NCBI RefSeq assembly: GCF_007748035.1
Contig: NZ_CP036278.1
Coordinates: 620,001 to 684,000, forward strand
Direction of reading: 5' to 3'
DNA: 64,000 nucleotides
Source of the DNA: Aeoliella mucimassa
GTDB lineage: Bacteria > Planctomycetota > Planctomycetia > Pirellulales > Lacipirellulaceae
Program-made: the position numbers and the translations under genes
The notes under the pieces: generated by a model
The model's database searches: none
Told to the model about the DNA's origin: nothing
The model's input: the letters and a program-made list of their open reading frames with translations, nothing else
Shown here: positions 45,582 to 53,752 of the stretch, piece by piece
How positions within the stretch are numbered: position 1 is the stretch's first letter
Layout: every line of letters begins with the position of its first letter

Positions 45582-47762
45582 ATGCTCAAGCCGCTTACTC
45601 TCCTCGCTTGCCTGACGCTGGGACTCGCTCCCTGGGCCTCGGCAGACGAACCAGAGCAAGAGCCACTCAACATGGTGGTGATGGATCCCCTGGCCGCGCC
45701 GCTGTCGTGCCCCTGCGTCGAAGGCTACGCCCAGCGTAAGTACGAGAAGCTGGCCGAGTACCTTACCGAAAAGCTCGGCCGCGAAGTGACCGTGTCGTTC
45801 GGCGAGTCGATCTCGCGGGCGATGGAAAAGGGCGACATCGAAACCGCCCACATCATCATTGGCAAAGACTCCGTCGTCCGTGGCGATGCTGCCAAGCTCA
45901 AGTTCCGCGTGATGCCAGTCGCCCAGCTCACGGGTAAAGATGGCTCGACCACGCAAACCGGGTTGGTCGTCGTCCGTGGCGGCGACGCGGCGCAGAAGAT
46001 CGAAGATCTCGAAGGCTACCGCATTCTCTACGGCCCGCAGGAGTGCGACGAGAAGTTCGCCGCGCCGCGCGAGCTACTCGCCCAGGCGGGCATCGACGTG
46101 GTCGCCGCCGAGCAGGCCGAAACCAGTGCTGCCTGTAGCGATGGGGCTTGCAAGATCATCGAGTGGGGCGACTCCGAGAAAGCCGCCGCGGTGATCTCGA
46201 GCTACGCGGCCCCGTTGCTCGAAGGGTGCGGAACCATCCAGAAGGGCGATCTCCGCGTGGTCGGCGAAACCAAGCCGGTGCCGTTTGTCACCGCGTTTGT
46301 GCATCGCAAAGTCGCAAAGGAAGACCGCCGCGCAATCCGCCAGGCGCTCGTCAACTCGCTCGACGATCCCGAACTGATGCTCGCGCTCGAAACCTTGCAG
46401 GGCTTCGTGCCGGTGACCAAGGAGTATCGAGAGCTTTACAAAACCAAAGCTGCCGAAGCGAAAGCTGCGAAGTCGCAGGAGTCCACGACCGACTCTGCCT
46501 CGACCGACTCAGCAACTTCCACCGACGCAGCCCAAACCGAGCAACCAGCTCCAGCCAGTACCACCCTCGGGTGGACTGGTTGGCGCGGCCCGCACCGCGA
46601 TGCCCACGTGCGAGCCCTGCCAACCAGCCTCCCCGAGTTGCTGCCGAGTGTCTGGCAAGTGCCGCTCGCCCATGCCGGGCTTGGCGGGGTCGCGGCCACC
46701 GACAAGTACGTGGTCATCGGCGATCGCAACCTGCCGAACACCGGCGACGAGTTCCGCTGCTACGATGCCGATACCGGGCTGCTGCTCTGGATGGTCGACT
46801 ACCCGGCCGAAGGCCACCTCGACTACGACAACACCCCGCGGGCGACCCCGCTCATCGTGGCCGGCAAGCCCGGCACGGTCATGGAGTCGCCGCGCGTCTA
46901 CCTACTCGGGGCGTTCGGCGACCTCACCTGCGCCGACCTCGCGACCGGGCTCATCTACTGGCAAAAGAACATCCGCCAGGAGTTCGGCGCCGACAACGAA
47001 TTGGTGTGGGGCACCTGCTCGTCGCCGCTGGTGGTCGACGACAAGCTAATCGTTAATCCCGGCGCGCCCGAAGCGTCGATCGTCGCCCTCGACCTCGCGA
47101 CCGGCCTGCCGATCTGGCAAACGCCCGGCAACACGTCGGGATACGGCTCGCTGATCACCGCCAAACTGGGGGGCCGCCTGCAAATCGTTGGGCACGATCG
47201 CACCTCGCTCGGCGGGTGGGACGTCGCAACCGGCGAGCGACTCTGGACCCTGGTGCCGCCGCGGAAAGGCGACTTCAACGTACCGACTCCGATTGCCATC
47301 GACGGGCAGCTGCTCGTCACCACCGAAGGCAACGGCACCCGTCTCTACGCGTTCGACGACGCCGGGCGGATCGTCGCCGAGCCGAAAGCGGTGCAACCGC
47401 AGCTCGCCCCCGACATGAGCACCCCGGTGGTGGTCGGCCGCCGGGTGTTTTGCGTCTGCCGGCATCTCTATGAACTCGATCTCGACAACGCCCTGGTCGA
47501 AGTCGCCCGACTCGAAGACCGCTCGCTCGACGACTACGCACCCATTCTGGCCGACAGCGAGCGCCTGCTAGTGCTCGCCCACGGCGGCGAACTACTGCTG
47601 ATCGACATCACCGGCCCCGAGCCAACAATCACCAGCCGCACCTATCTGTTCGATGATCCCCAAACCCGCGAGGCCGAACTCTACAGCCACCCCGCGCTCG
47701 TCGGCAACCACCTCTACGTCCGCGGCGAGACGACCCTCGCACGCTTCGATCTTGGTGAATGA
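45582..47762 (+). CDS. Exported fusion: PhnD-like binding domain plus PQQ-type beta-propeller
   Basis: 726 residues from ATG 45582. Signal peptide 1-21 (PWASA). Residues about 28-290 resemble the PhnD/SsuA periplasmic binding fold (MDPLAAPLSCPCVEGYAQRKY, DLEGYRILYGPQECDEKF). A Ser/Thr-rich linker (about 295-330) leads to a PQQ-like beta-propeller (about 335-726) with blades such as ASIVALDLATGLPIW and GGWDVATGERLW. The fusion would join ligand binding to a propeller in one periplasmic or surface protein. No transporter partner is in the window. It follows the NHL gene on the same strand. Confidence 0.83.
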   Translation: MLKPLTLLACLTLGLAPWASADEPEQEPLNMVVMDPLAAPLSCPCVEGYAQRKYEKLAEYLTEKLGREVTVSFGESISRAMEKGDIETAHIIIGKDSVVRGDAAKLKFRVMPVAQLTGKDGSTTQTGLVVVRGGDAAQKIEDLEGYRILYGPQECDEKFAAPRELLAQAGIDVVAAEQAETSAACSDGACKIIEWGDSEKAAAVISSYAAPLLEGCGTIQKGDLRVVGETKPVPFVTAFVHRKVAKEDRRAIRQALVNSLDDPELMLALETLQGFVPVTKEYRELYKTKAAEAKAAKSQESTTDSASTDSATSTDAAQTEQPAPASTTLGWTGWRGPHRDAHVRALPTSLPELLPSVWQVPLAHAGLGGVAATDKYVVIGDRNLPNTGDEFRCYDADTGLLLWMVDYPAEGHLDYDNTPRATPLIVAGKPGTVMESPRVYLLGAFGDLTCADLATGLIYWQKNIRQEFGADNELVWGTCSSPLVVDDKLIVNPGAPEASIVALDLATGLPIWQTPGNTSGYGSLITAKLGGRLQIVGHDRTSLGGWDVATGERLWTLVPPRKGDFNVPTPIAIDGQLLVTTEGNGTRLYAFDDAGRIVAEPKAVQPQLAPDMSTPVVVGRRVFCVCRHLYELDLDNALVEVARLEDRSLDDYAPILADSERLLVLAHGGELLLIDITGPEPTITSRTYLFDDPQTREAELYSHPALVGNHLYVRGETTLARFDLGE

Positions 47763-47813
47763 GCCAACGATAACCAGTAGATGACCTGCGACAATCCGTT
47801 CGGCTGATCCATC

Positions 47814-48179
47814 ATGGGCAAGCAACGATCGCTCTATTTCTATGCAGGAGTAGGGAGTGCCCTCTTTGCTCTCTCTGTTAATCCCCTGCGGCAGACAGCT
47901 TTCGGGCAGTCTTCAACAGGCCGGGGATTGTTGGGATCCGCCCCAAGTTTCTTCGGGGTGTTGGCTTTGCTGATGTTATTGCTGGCGGTGATCAAGCCGA
48001 AATCAGCTTCGATGGTGTGGGTGACCGCCATCGTCGTCACCGCAGGAACCCTGGCGCACGAAGTGCTGCAAAAATGGAACGAGAACACCTTTGACAATGC
48101 CGATCTGATCGCCATTGTGTGTAGCTTCCTGGTGTTCTGTGTGCTCCAATGGTGTTACTCGCCGATGAAAGAGTTGTGA
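47814..48179 (+). CDS. VanZ-like small membrane protein
   Basis: 121 residues with four membrane helices (about 7-24, 44-61, 66-83 and 100-118). The layout and the motif FDNADLIAIVCSFLV are similar to VanZ-like proteins, where an NxxD pattern before the last helix is common. The function in this family is unclear; VanZ gives low teicoplanin resistance. It begins 51 bases after the PhnD/PQQ gene and is followed 60 bases later by another small protein. Confidence 0.7.
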   Translation: MGKQRSLYFYAGVGSALFALSVNPLRQTAFGQSSTGRGLLGSAPSFFGVLALLMLLLAVIKPKSASMVWVTAIVVTAGTLAHEVLQKWNENTFDNADLIAIVCSFLVFCVLQWCYSPMKEL

Positions 48180-48238
48180 ACGGAATTTAGGTGGTTACCT
48201 CCCCGCTTGGGTGCTCTATGGAAGTAGTTACGGAGCCG

Positions 48239-48523
48239 ATGAAGAAGACCATCCAACTTACGATTGCTGGTGCCTTGCTGCTCGTTCTCGTTTCGGCAAC
48301 TTATGTGATTCTCGAATTCGACAAGCTTCCTCTCGAACCACGAGTGCTTCAGCAGTTGCAGGTCGGCATGACTAGGCGCGATGTCGAGCAACTTGTCCCC
48401 CCTCCAACCCTCCTGCGCGAAAGTGGCAAAGAGTGGGTTTACATCCGGCGGCTCTCATGGCCCATCATCACGCTGCGGTTCTCAGACGACGACCAACTTG
48501 CCGAGGTGGTGGTTGATAGGTAG
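48239..48523 (+). CDS. Small exported/membrane protein with a BamE-like (SmpA/OmlA) pattern
   Basis: 94 residues from ATG 48239 with GGAG just before it. An N-terminal hydrophobic segment (about 6-26) works as an anchor or signal. The domain has the pattern LQVGMTRRDVEQLVPPP ... SGKEWVYIRR ... ITLRFSDDDQLAEVVV, similar to SmpA/OmlA/BamE domains ('GMT..EV...LG.P ... Y..... L.V.F..G.V'). No lipobox is clear. It follows the VanZ-like gene, and a repeat-rich gap starts after it. Confidence 0.6.
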   Translation: MKKTIQLTIAGALLLVLVSATYVILEFDKLPLEPRVLQQLQVGMTRRDVEQLVPPPTLLRESGKEWVYIRRLSWPIITLRFSDDDQLAEVVVDR

Positions 48524-49114
48524 TCCGTTTTCGCGGGGGTGCTGCATCCCAGGGGAGCGCTTTGGCTCGCGGAACCCTTCGCTGGGCGACGATTCTCTTA
48601 CAGGGAATGGGGAGGCTGGGAATCGATGTAGTGCATTGTCTTGGGTGCCACTGGCTCTGCCAGTGTTTGCATGCGGGAAGGTTTGTTGTGTCACCTGATG
48701 CAGTGAGAGAGGGCTGTATTGCTCCGAACAACACGTTTCCGATAGCCAGGTGCCCCCACGGAGTTTCTTCACTGGCGAAGCCAGTGGCACCCGGAGTGGG
48801 GTAGGCTTAGGTAAGCGATTTCGCCCACTCATGCCTTTACCCACCCGCTTGCGGGAGGGTCGGGCTCTCAGGCCCGGGGAGGGCCTGGGGCTTTGACGCT
48901 GGTTTTGAGTATGGGGAATCCGTGACTCCTCCCACTTTGGGGGGGGGGGTATGTTCCTAGCAGTTTTACGCTAGCAAAATAAGGCGATTGTCAGGGCGAT
49001 CGCTGCTGACAGGGGACAATCGCACAACTAGAATAGACTTCCACAGCAAACTCGCCCAAAGCTAGAAGTGCTCTGTGGGCGGAGGTCGATTGGGAACAAA
49101 CAGGGGACCGGGAA
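48524..49114. repeat. Repeat-rich intergenic region (palindromes, MITE-like pair, poly-G)
   Basis: Contains GGGTGCCACTGGC-TCT-GCCAGTG (48642-48665) and its inverted partner CACTGGC-GAA-GCCAGTGGCACCC (48770-48792), making a MITE-like unit of about 150 bases. A second repeat, TCGCCCACTCATGCC followed by ACCCACCCGCTTGCGGGAGGGTC (48821-48875), recurs at 49672-49728 and, inverted, at 51443-51480. A run of 11 G lies at about 48939-48949. No gene is supported. Confidence 0.65.
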
Positions 49115-49603
49115 ATGTCGCACCGCATATCGTATTTCGTGATGCTTGCTTGTCTGGGATCGGTGTTGGCGATGCCTTCGCTCACACAAGCTGACGATGT
49201 CATTGGATTTCCCCCTTTCTTCATTCAAGTAAACCCGGAAGTGCCAACTCCGGAGTCGAATACACTGCTCGAGATTTCGACCTTCACGGTGTTTGTACCT
49301 GACTACAAAGAGTTCGAGTCCACGCTAGATATCTCCGACAATGACATCAGCGTGGTGTTTACGGTCATTTCGCCCGATACCATTCCCGATGGTTTGGTCG
49401 GCTACATGGCTCTGCACGGAGAGTTCGATCTCGGCAAGCTCTCGCCCGGGAAGTATGAGGTGAAGTCAGAGTTTATCGACGGTGATTACTACAAGGTCGA
49501 CACCGCAAGCTTTACCGTGGTGCCAGAACCGAGTTCGATTGCCTTGGTCGGCACTGCTGCTCTGCTGCTGGTAGCAGTGCGTCGTTCTTATCGACGCGAA
49601 TGA
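49115..49603 (+). CDS. PEP-CTERM sorting domain protein (small)
   Basis: 162 residues. A signal peptide ends near 27 (TQADD). The mature domain (about 30-135) is a compact, acidic beta fold. The C-terminus has the PEP-CTERM signal: VPEPSS, a hydrophobic helix IALVGTAALLLVAV, and RRSYRRE. The protein would be processed by an exosortase and delivered to the surface. The gene is flanked on both sides by palindromic repeats. No function is known. Confidence 0.87.
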   Translation: MSHRISYFVMLACLGSVLAMPSLTQADDVIGFPPFFIQVNPEVPTPESNTLLEISTFTVFVPDYKEFESTLDISDNDISVVFTVISPDTIPDGLVGYMALHGEFDLGKLSPGKYEVKSEFIDGDYYKVDTASFTVVPEPSSIALVGTAALLLVAVRRSYRRE

Positions 49604-50012
49604 TGATTCACACGCCAGGGTAACGATTCGGCTCGCGGAGCTCGCCGGCGCGCCACCCTTCGCTGGGCGACCTCGCCCACTCATGCTTTCACCCACCCGC
49701 TTGCGGGAGGGTCGGGCTATCAGGCCCAGTCTTTCCGCCCCGGGCGGTGCGACCTGCTCGACGCGGCCTAGATCGCGTGACTCCCAAGCTACCTTAAGGC
49801 GGCACGAGGCAATGCGGCGCCGAGCCTTGCCGTTGGCGGCTATCCCAAAGGATTCTGTGCAACCTCTGCCGGACGCATCTCCATATGTTTAACTGACGCA
49901 GTGATGAGTACACTGGTGGTAGTAAGCTTGGTTGGGTGTCCCCAATTTCTATTAGTTCTAATCGTTCTCACTCGGGTGAACTTCCAGACGACATATACTA
50001 CGGTCCATAGCT
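49604..50012. other. Intergenic region with palindromic repeats, no gene supported
   Basis: Holds the second copies of two repeats also seen at 48564-48590 (GGCTCGCGGA ... TTCGCTGGGCGAC) and 48821-48875. The last 150 bases before 50013 are AT-rich and probably carry the ankyrin gene promoter. Confidence 0.6.
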
Positions 50013-50573
50013 ATGAGTAAACTACACAATAAAGCTGAAAAAGGTGACTTAGATGCTGTTAAAGCATTGATTGAGTCAGGGACTGACATTAACTCGAAGG
50101 ATAGTAATGATCTTACTGCGTTGCACAATGCAGCTTACGCTGGTCGTGTTGAAGTTGTTGAGTATCTGTGCGAACAGGGAGCGGACGTGAATTTGGGGAA
50201 CGCAAAAGGTTATAACCCTCTGATGGTAGCCGCAAGACAGGGTAGAGATAAGATAGTCAGCAAATTGCTATCGTGTGGTGCACAAATAGACCACGCAGAT
50301 GATGAGGGATTCACTGCTTTAATATTGGGGGCTGGGTATAGCATGAATCCTAAAGTAGTTGAGAAGCTGATTAATCATGGAGCAAAATTAGACAAAACCA
50401 CGAACACAGGAAGCTCAGCTCTGCTCAAGGCTACATGGTTCGGACTGGCTGAAAACGTAAGGTTGCTTGTTAAGGCGGGAGCAAATAAGGATATATCGTT
50501 CAATGGCAAATCGCCTTTGGATATAGCTAGAGAAAAAAAGTTTGCAGAAATTGAAGAGCTGCTGGCGCAGTGA
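50013..50573 (+). CDS. Ankyrin-repeat protein
   Basis: 186 residues made of five ankyrin repeats of about 33 residues, each with the pattern (D)G.TALH.A...G....V..L...GA.(I/V) (for example NDLTALHNAAYAGRVEVVEYL). There is no signal peptide or membrane segment, so it is a cytoplasmic protein-binding scaffold. Base composition and codon use are clearly more AT-rich than its neighbours, which suggests that it came from elsewhere. It is surrounded by repeats and has no gene partner. Confidence 0.9.
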   Translation: MSKLHNKAEKGDLDAVKALIESGTDINSKDSNDLTALHNAAYAGRVEVVEYLCEQGADVNLGNAKGYNPLMVAARQGRDKIVSKLLSCGAQIDHADDEGFTALILGAGYSMNPKVVEKLINHGAKLDKTTNTGSSALLKATWFGLAENVRLLVKAGANKDISFNGKSPLDIAREKKFAEIEELLAQ

Positions 50574-51103
50574 TGCTCGTAGAGCCCAAAGACTGTATGC
50601 CGTGTGGTCCAAACACTCAGCCGGCTGGCTCGGAGGATTACTCTCGCGTCTGGGCAGCACTCTTAGCCATTCATTTTTTTGTGTGCCACTGCTGGCTCCT
50701 CGCGGACGGCCTTTCCAGATCGCATGGCAGTAGCAACGGCTAGTTTGTGATCCGCCATGTTACCCAATCACCAGCAGTGGATTGGATTCTTGGTAGGAGG
50801 CGAAGCCGAGGGACCGTACAGTAATCGACGACATCGATTCAAAGTCGGCCCCCGAATCAGGCCACAAGGGCCTGGGCTACAGTGCGTGGTGTCAACTCGT
50901 CCCATTGCGGCACGACACTCCGTGTCGTAATCCCTGGGGAGAGATTCGCCAATCGACAAACGTTCCCTCAGGCAAAGCTTTGCCAAATTCCAACGACTCG
51001 GAGAGTCGTGCTACTTTCTTCCCTGAAAGGGAATCGTCTATCAGCCCAGCGTTGGTTTTCGGTGAGTTCCACGAGCCAAAAATCTACGCTGGGTAACGAT
51101 GCT

Positions 51104-51700
51104 AGCCACGGATGAGCACGGATCATCACGGATGGAATAGCCTCTTGGGCTTCGCCCACCGACAACCGGGCGTGGTGCGTTCTGCGAAGTGGCCATGCGT
51201 GGTGCGCCCAGCTGTCGGTGCTACCCAAAATATCCGCGGGCTCGGCGACTCTCTGCGTGAGAATTCTTGTGGTGGCTCTATAGGTTCCCGTCGCTAGCCG
51301 ACGCTTTCGGCTGCCACCGTCGGCTTGCCCGACTGTGTGGGGGGATGCTCTGAAGTGTCGGGCGGGGTCGGCTTGGAAGTCGGTGACATCCGGAGACCTT
51401 TACTTCTCGATAAGTGACACATCTCCTCTACTTCCCACCTCCCCGGGCCTGATAGCCCGACCCTCCGCCAGCGGAGGGTGAATTTGGTGCTTGGATTCTC
51501 ACCAGTTTTCGCTAGGAATTGGCCACCTGTGGTGTTCTAATGGACAGGTGATCGTTGGCTATCGGCTTTCAGCTATCGGCTGTTGGCTTTTTCGTGATTG
51601 GAGGTGATGGAGATGTGATGCTGGTCCAAATGTCGGACTACTGGCGACGCGCAGGCGAATGGTTGTTTGCGTGGGCGTTCGCTGCTGCGCGGTTGTCAAA
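51104..51700. repeat. Dispersed repeat, copy 2
   Basis: Same two blocks as at 5946-6356, in the same order and orientation. The blocks here are 51104-51260 and 51507-51700. The internal inverted repeat (CGCCCAGCTGTCGG pattern) is kept. The extra 250 bases between blocks include other short palindromes. Confidence 0.7.
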
Positions 51701-51823
51701 GCTGTAGGCTTTAGACTGTAAGCGAGAGGCTAGATCTTTCGGTCGCTGGAAGCTCCCTCAAGATGACATTTCTACATCCAACTCCCAACATCTAACTCCC
51801 AACTCAAAATACTTTCCCACCCA

Positions 51824-52070
51824 TGGGAATCTATTTTGGGCAACTATCGCGGAGGTGTTGATGCAACTCATTGCTGGCAAACGACTTGCGATTGATTCCC
51901 ACTGCGAAAATAGATTCCCACTCGATGCGTTTTTGGGAATGGGAATCTATTCGGGCGCGAAAACCACTGGTTTTATAGCGTCGGCGCGGATTCAATTTTC
52001 CCATCGATGGGTAAATTGGGAATCTATTTGCCGAGCGGTGGGAATCTATTGGGGGCGGTGGGAATCTATC
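51824..52070. repeat. Array of six TGGGAATCTATT motifs
   Basis: Copies at 51824-51835 (+), 51909-51920 (-), 51940-51951 (+), 52017-52028 (+), 52039-52050 (+) and 52059-52070 (+, last base differs). The last three are spaced 22 and 20 bases apart, about two helical turns. The last two are embedded in a longer direct repeat (GCGGTGGGAATCTATT). Partial copies (GATTCCCA) lie at 51894 and 51934. The array ends 114 bases before the cysC start at 52184. It looks like a set of protein-binding sites or an iteron-like array. Confidence 0.6.
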
Positions 52071-52183
52071 CCGCGGCCGGGGGCCGGGACCGCTGGCGGT
52101 TGCCTGCGACCGGGGGATTCGCCATCATGATTCGCTTGATGGTTTTCACTTTGCCCATTTTCTTATTGCCTGTGCAGATTGCT

Positions 52184-52837
52184 ATGTCGGATCCTCAAGT
52201 CGTTTGGCACCAACACTCGGTTACCCGCCAGCAGCGGGAGTCGCTGAATGGCCATCGTGGTTGCGTGGTGTGGTTCACCGGTCTTTCGGGCTCGGGCAAG
52301 AGCACCGTGGCCAATCTGGTGGTCGAGAAGCTGCACGCCGCTGCGGTGCACACTTACCTGCTCGATGGCGACAACGTGCGGCACGGGTTGAACGCGACTC
52401 CCAAGATGCTGGCCGAGCGGCACGAAGAGTCGTTCGCCACGCGGTTTGGGCTTGGGTTCGGTGCCGAGGATCGCGAGGAGAACATTCGCCGGGTCGGCGC
52501 GGTCGCCCAGTTGTTCTGCGATGCGGGGCTGGTGACCCTCACGGCGTTCGTGAGTCCCTATCGACGCGATCGCGATGCGGTGCGAAGCATGCTGGCCGAC
52601 GGCGACTTTGTCGAGGTGTTTGTCGACACCCCGCTCGAAGTGTGCGAAGCCCGCGATCCCAAGGGTCTCTACAAGCAAGCCCGGGCGGGAGCGATCAAGA
52701 ACTTCACCGGCATCGACGATCCGTACGAAGCCCCGAGCGAAGCCGAGTTGGTACTGCCCGGCGGTGATCTGCCGGCCGAGGAGCTGGCCGACAAAGTGGT
52801 GGAATATCTTCGTGGTGCTGGCAAGTTGGGCAAGTAA
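52184..52837 (+). CDS. cysC: Adenylyl-sulfate kinase
   Basis: 217 residues from the ATG at 52184. The P-loop is GLSGSGKST (33-41); later motifs include [12 protein letters not shown] and [14 protein letters not shown] and the ending [23 protein letters not shown], all typical of APS kinase. It phosphorylates adenylyl sulfate to PAPS for sulfate assimilation or sulfation. An upstream frame back to 52007 would add 59 residues, but those are translated from the 12-base motif array and are not family sequence. Neither cysN/cysD nor a sulfotransferase is in the window. The motif array lies directly upstream. Confidence 0.93.
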   Translation: MSDPQVVWHQHSVTRQQRESLNGHRGCVVWFTGLSGSGKSTVANLVVEKLHAAAVHTYLLDGDNVRHGLNATPKMLAERHEESFATRFGLGFGAEDREENIRRVGAVAQLFCDAGLVTLTAFVSPYRRDRDAVRSMLADGDFVEVFVDTPLEVCEARDPKGLYKQARAGAIKNFTGIDDPYEAPSEAELVLPGGDLPAEELADKVVEYLRGAGKLGK

Positions 52838-53353
52838 CTCGACGTGCGAGCGAATTACCAGCAACCACCTGCTGCTAATGCTGGAGCCAAGTTGACTACG
52901 GATGCTAGCATGGTGCATTTGCGCGATGCGAATCTTAGTGAGCGTGTGAATCGCTAAACCTTGTTTCGTGATTCGACAACGCATGGCGCGGTTCGCCGAG
53001 GTTTTCACTAATCAGGGGACAACCATCGAAGGTCGCGCGGTGTTAAAGCTTAACGACGACGCGAGGCGCGCAAGAAACTGTCGCTCGACGATAGGCATTG
53101 CTTACCAAAAATAGCTGTGATTTATAGACCGATTCATGAAGTCTCCACCGAAATTGGATTGACATATGGTAGGTTGTAGCGCTAGATTACTGATGGTTCT
53201 TCGATTCGATGATGAATTGCATGGAGGAGTCGTACTCGCGGCAACCAACGCTCTGAGCATTTCCTGCACCGAGCCGCGAAACGATCGACACTCGTACCAT
53301 TGGCACCCATCTACGACATGGGATAGTAGGCCGGACACGGAGGCGACGCTGCC
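52838..53353. other. Intergenic region, no gene supported
   Basis: Frames here are short and lack ribosome sites; the minus-strand frame at 53102-53671 lies antisense to the BON gene and is rejected. The 3' half is AT-richer. No structured RNA recognised. Confidence 0.4.
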
Positions 53354-53680
53354 ATGAACAGACGCTTGCCAGAACAGGGAGCTGGGTCCCAGACGCATCA
53401 CACTTGTGATCGGGACGCGTTCTACCAGGGAGGTAAAACCATTACACCGCGCGATGTAAAAACCAACGGCACTTGTGACCTTAGCCGGGCTGTACGCGAC
53501 CGCATCCACCAACAACTCGGGGTGCGTGTGTACGATCTGGAGGTCGAGGTCTCCCCCGAAAGCGTGGTGCTCAGCGGCCGCTGCTCGACGTTCTACACCA
53601 AGCAGCTTGCCCAACACGCGGCGCTCGACGTGATCGAGAGTCGTAGTCTTGATAACCGCATCCAGGTGCACGTCGGATAG
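53354..53680 (+). CDS. BON-domain protein
   Basis: 108 residues. After a poorly ordered N-terminal 40 residues (with several His and Cys), a BON domain occupies about 47-108: VRDRIHQQLGVRVYDLEV, then VVLSGRCSTFYTKQLAQHAAL and RIQVHV at the end. The pattern of a helix followed by a beta-hairpin with a conserved Gly is typical of BON. BON domains bind membranes or other lipids and occur in osmotic-shock proteins. No signal peptide is clear. The gene is convergent with the DUF4340 gene, 72 bases apart. Confidence 0.8.
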   Translation: MNRRLPEQGAGSQTHHTCDRDAFYQGGKTITPRDVKTNGTCDLSRAVRDRIHQQLGVRVYDLEVEVSPESVVLSGRCSTFYTKQLAQHAALDVIESRSLDNRIQVHVG

Positions 53681-53752
53681 ACGTGCGTCGAGCTTGCGGG
53701 GTAAGCCTGCGAGAGCTGGATAGATTGCGGATGCTGCGCGGAGTGTGCGAAC

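Larger units (their letters stand above)
50574..52183. other. Long repeat-rich non-coding region upstream of cysC
   Basis: About 1.6 kb without a supported gene. It holds copy 2 of the dispersed repeat (51104-51260 and 51507-51700), an inverted copy of the CCCGACCCTCCGCCAGCGGAGGGT repeat (51443-51480), and six copies of a 12-base motif at 51824-52070. Open frames in it are short or are fragments of repeats. Confidence 0.6.

Noticed and set aside
51780-52070. CRISPR array
   Set aside because: The repeat unit is only 12 bases with irregular spacing, one copy is inverted, and no cas gene is present.
52007-52183. N-terminal extension of cysC with repeated GIYL-type residues
   Set aside because: The residues arise from translating the 12-base motif array; APS kinases do not have this extension, and the family sequence fits a start at 52184.
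53166-53357. A 63-codon plus-strand frame before the BON gene
   Set aside because: No ribosome site or recognisable pattern; composition is that of non-coding sequence.
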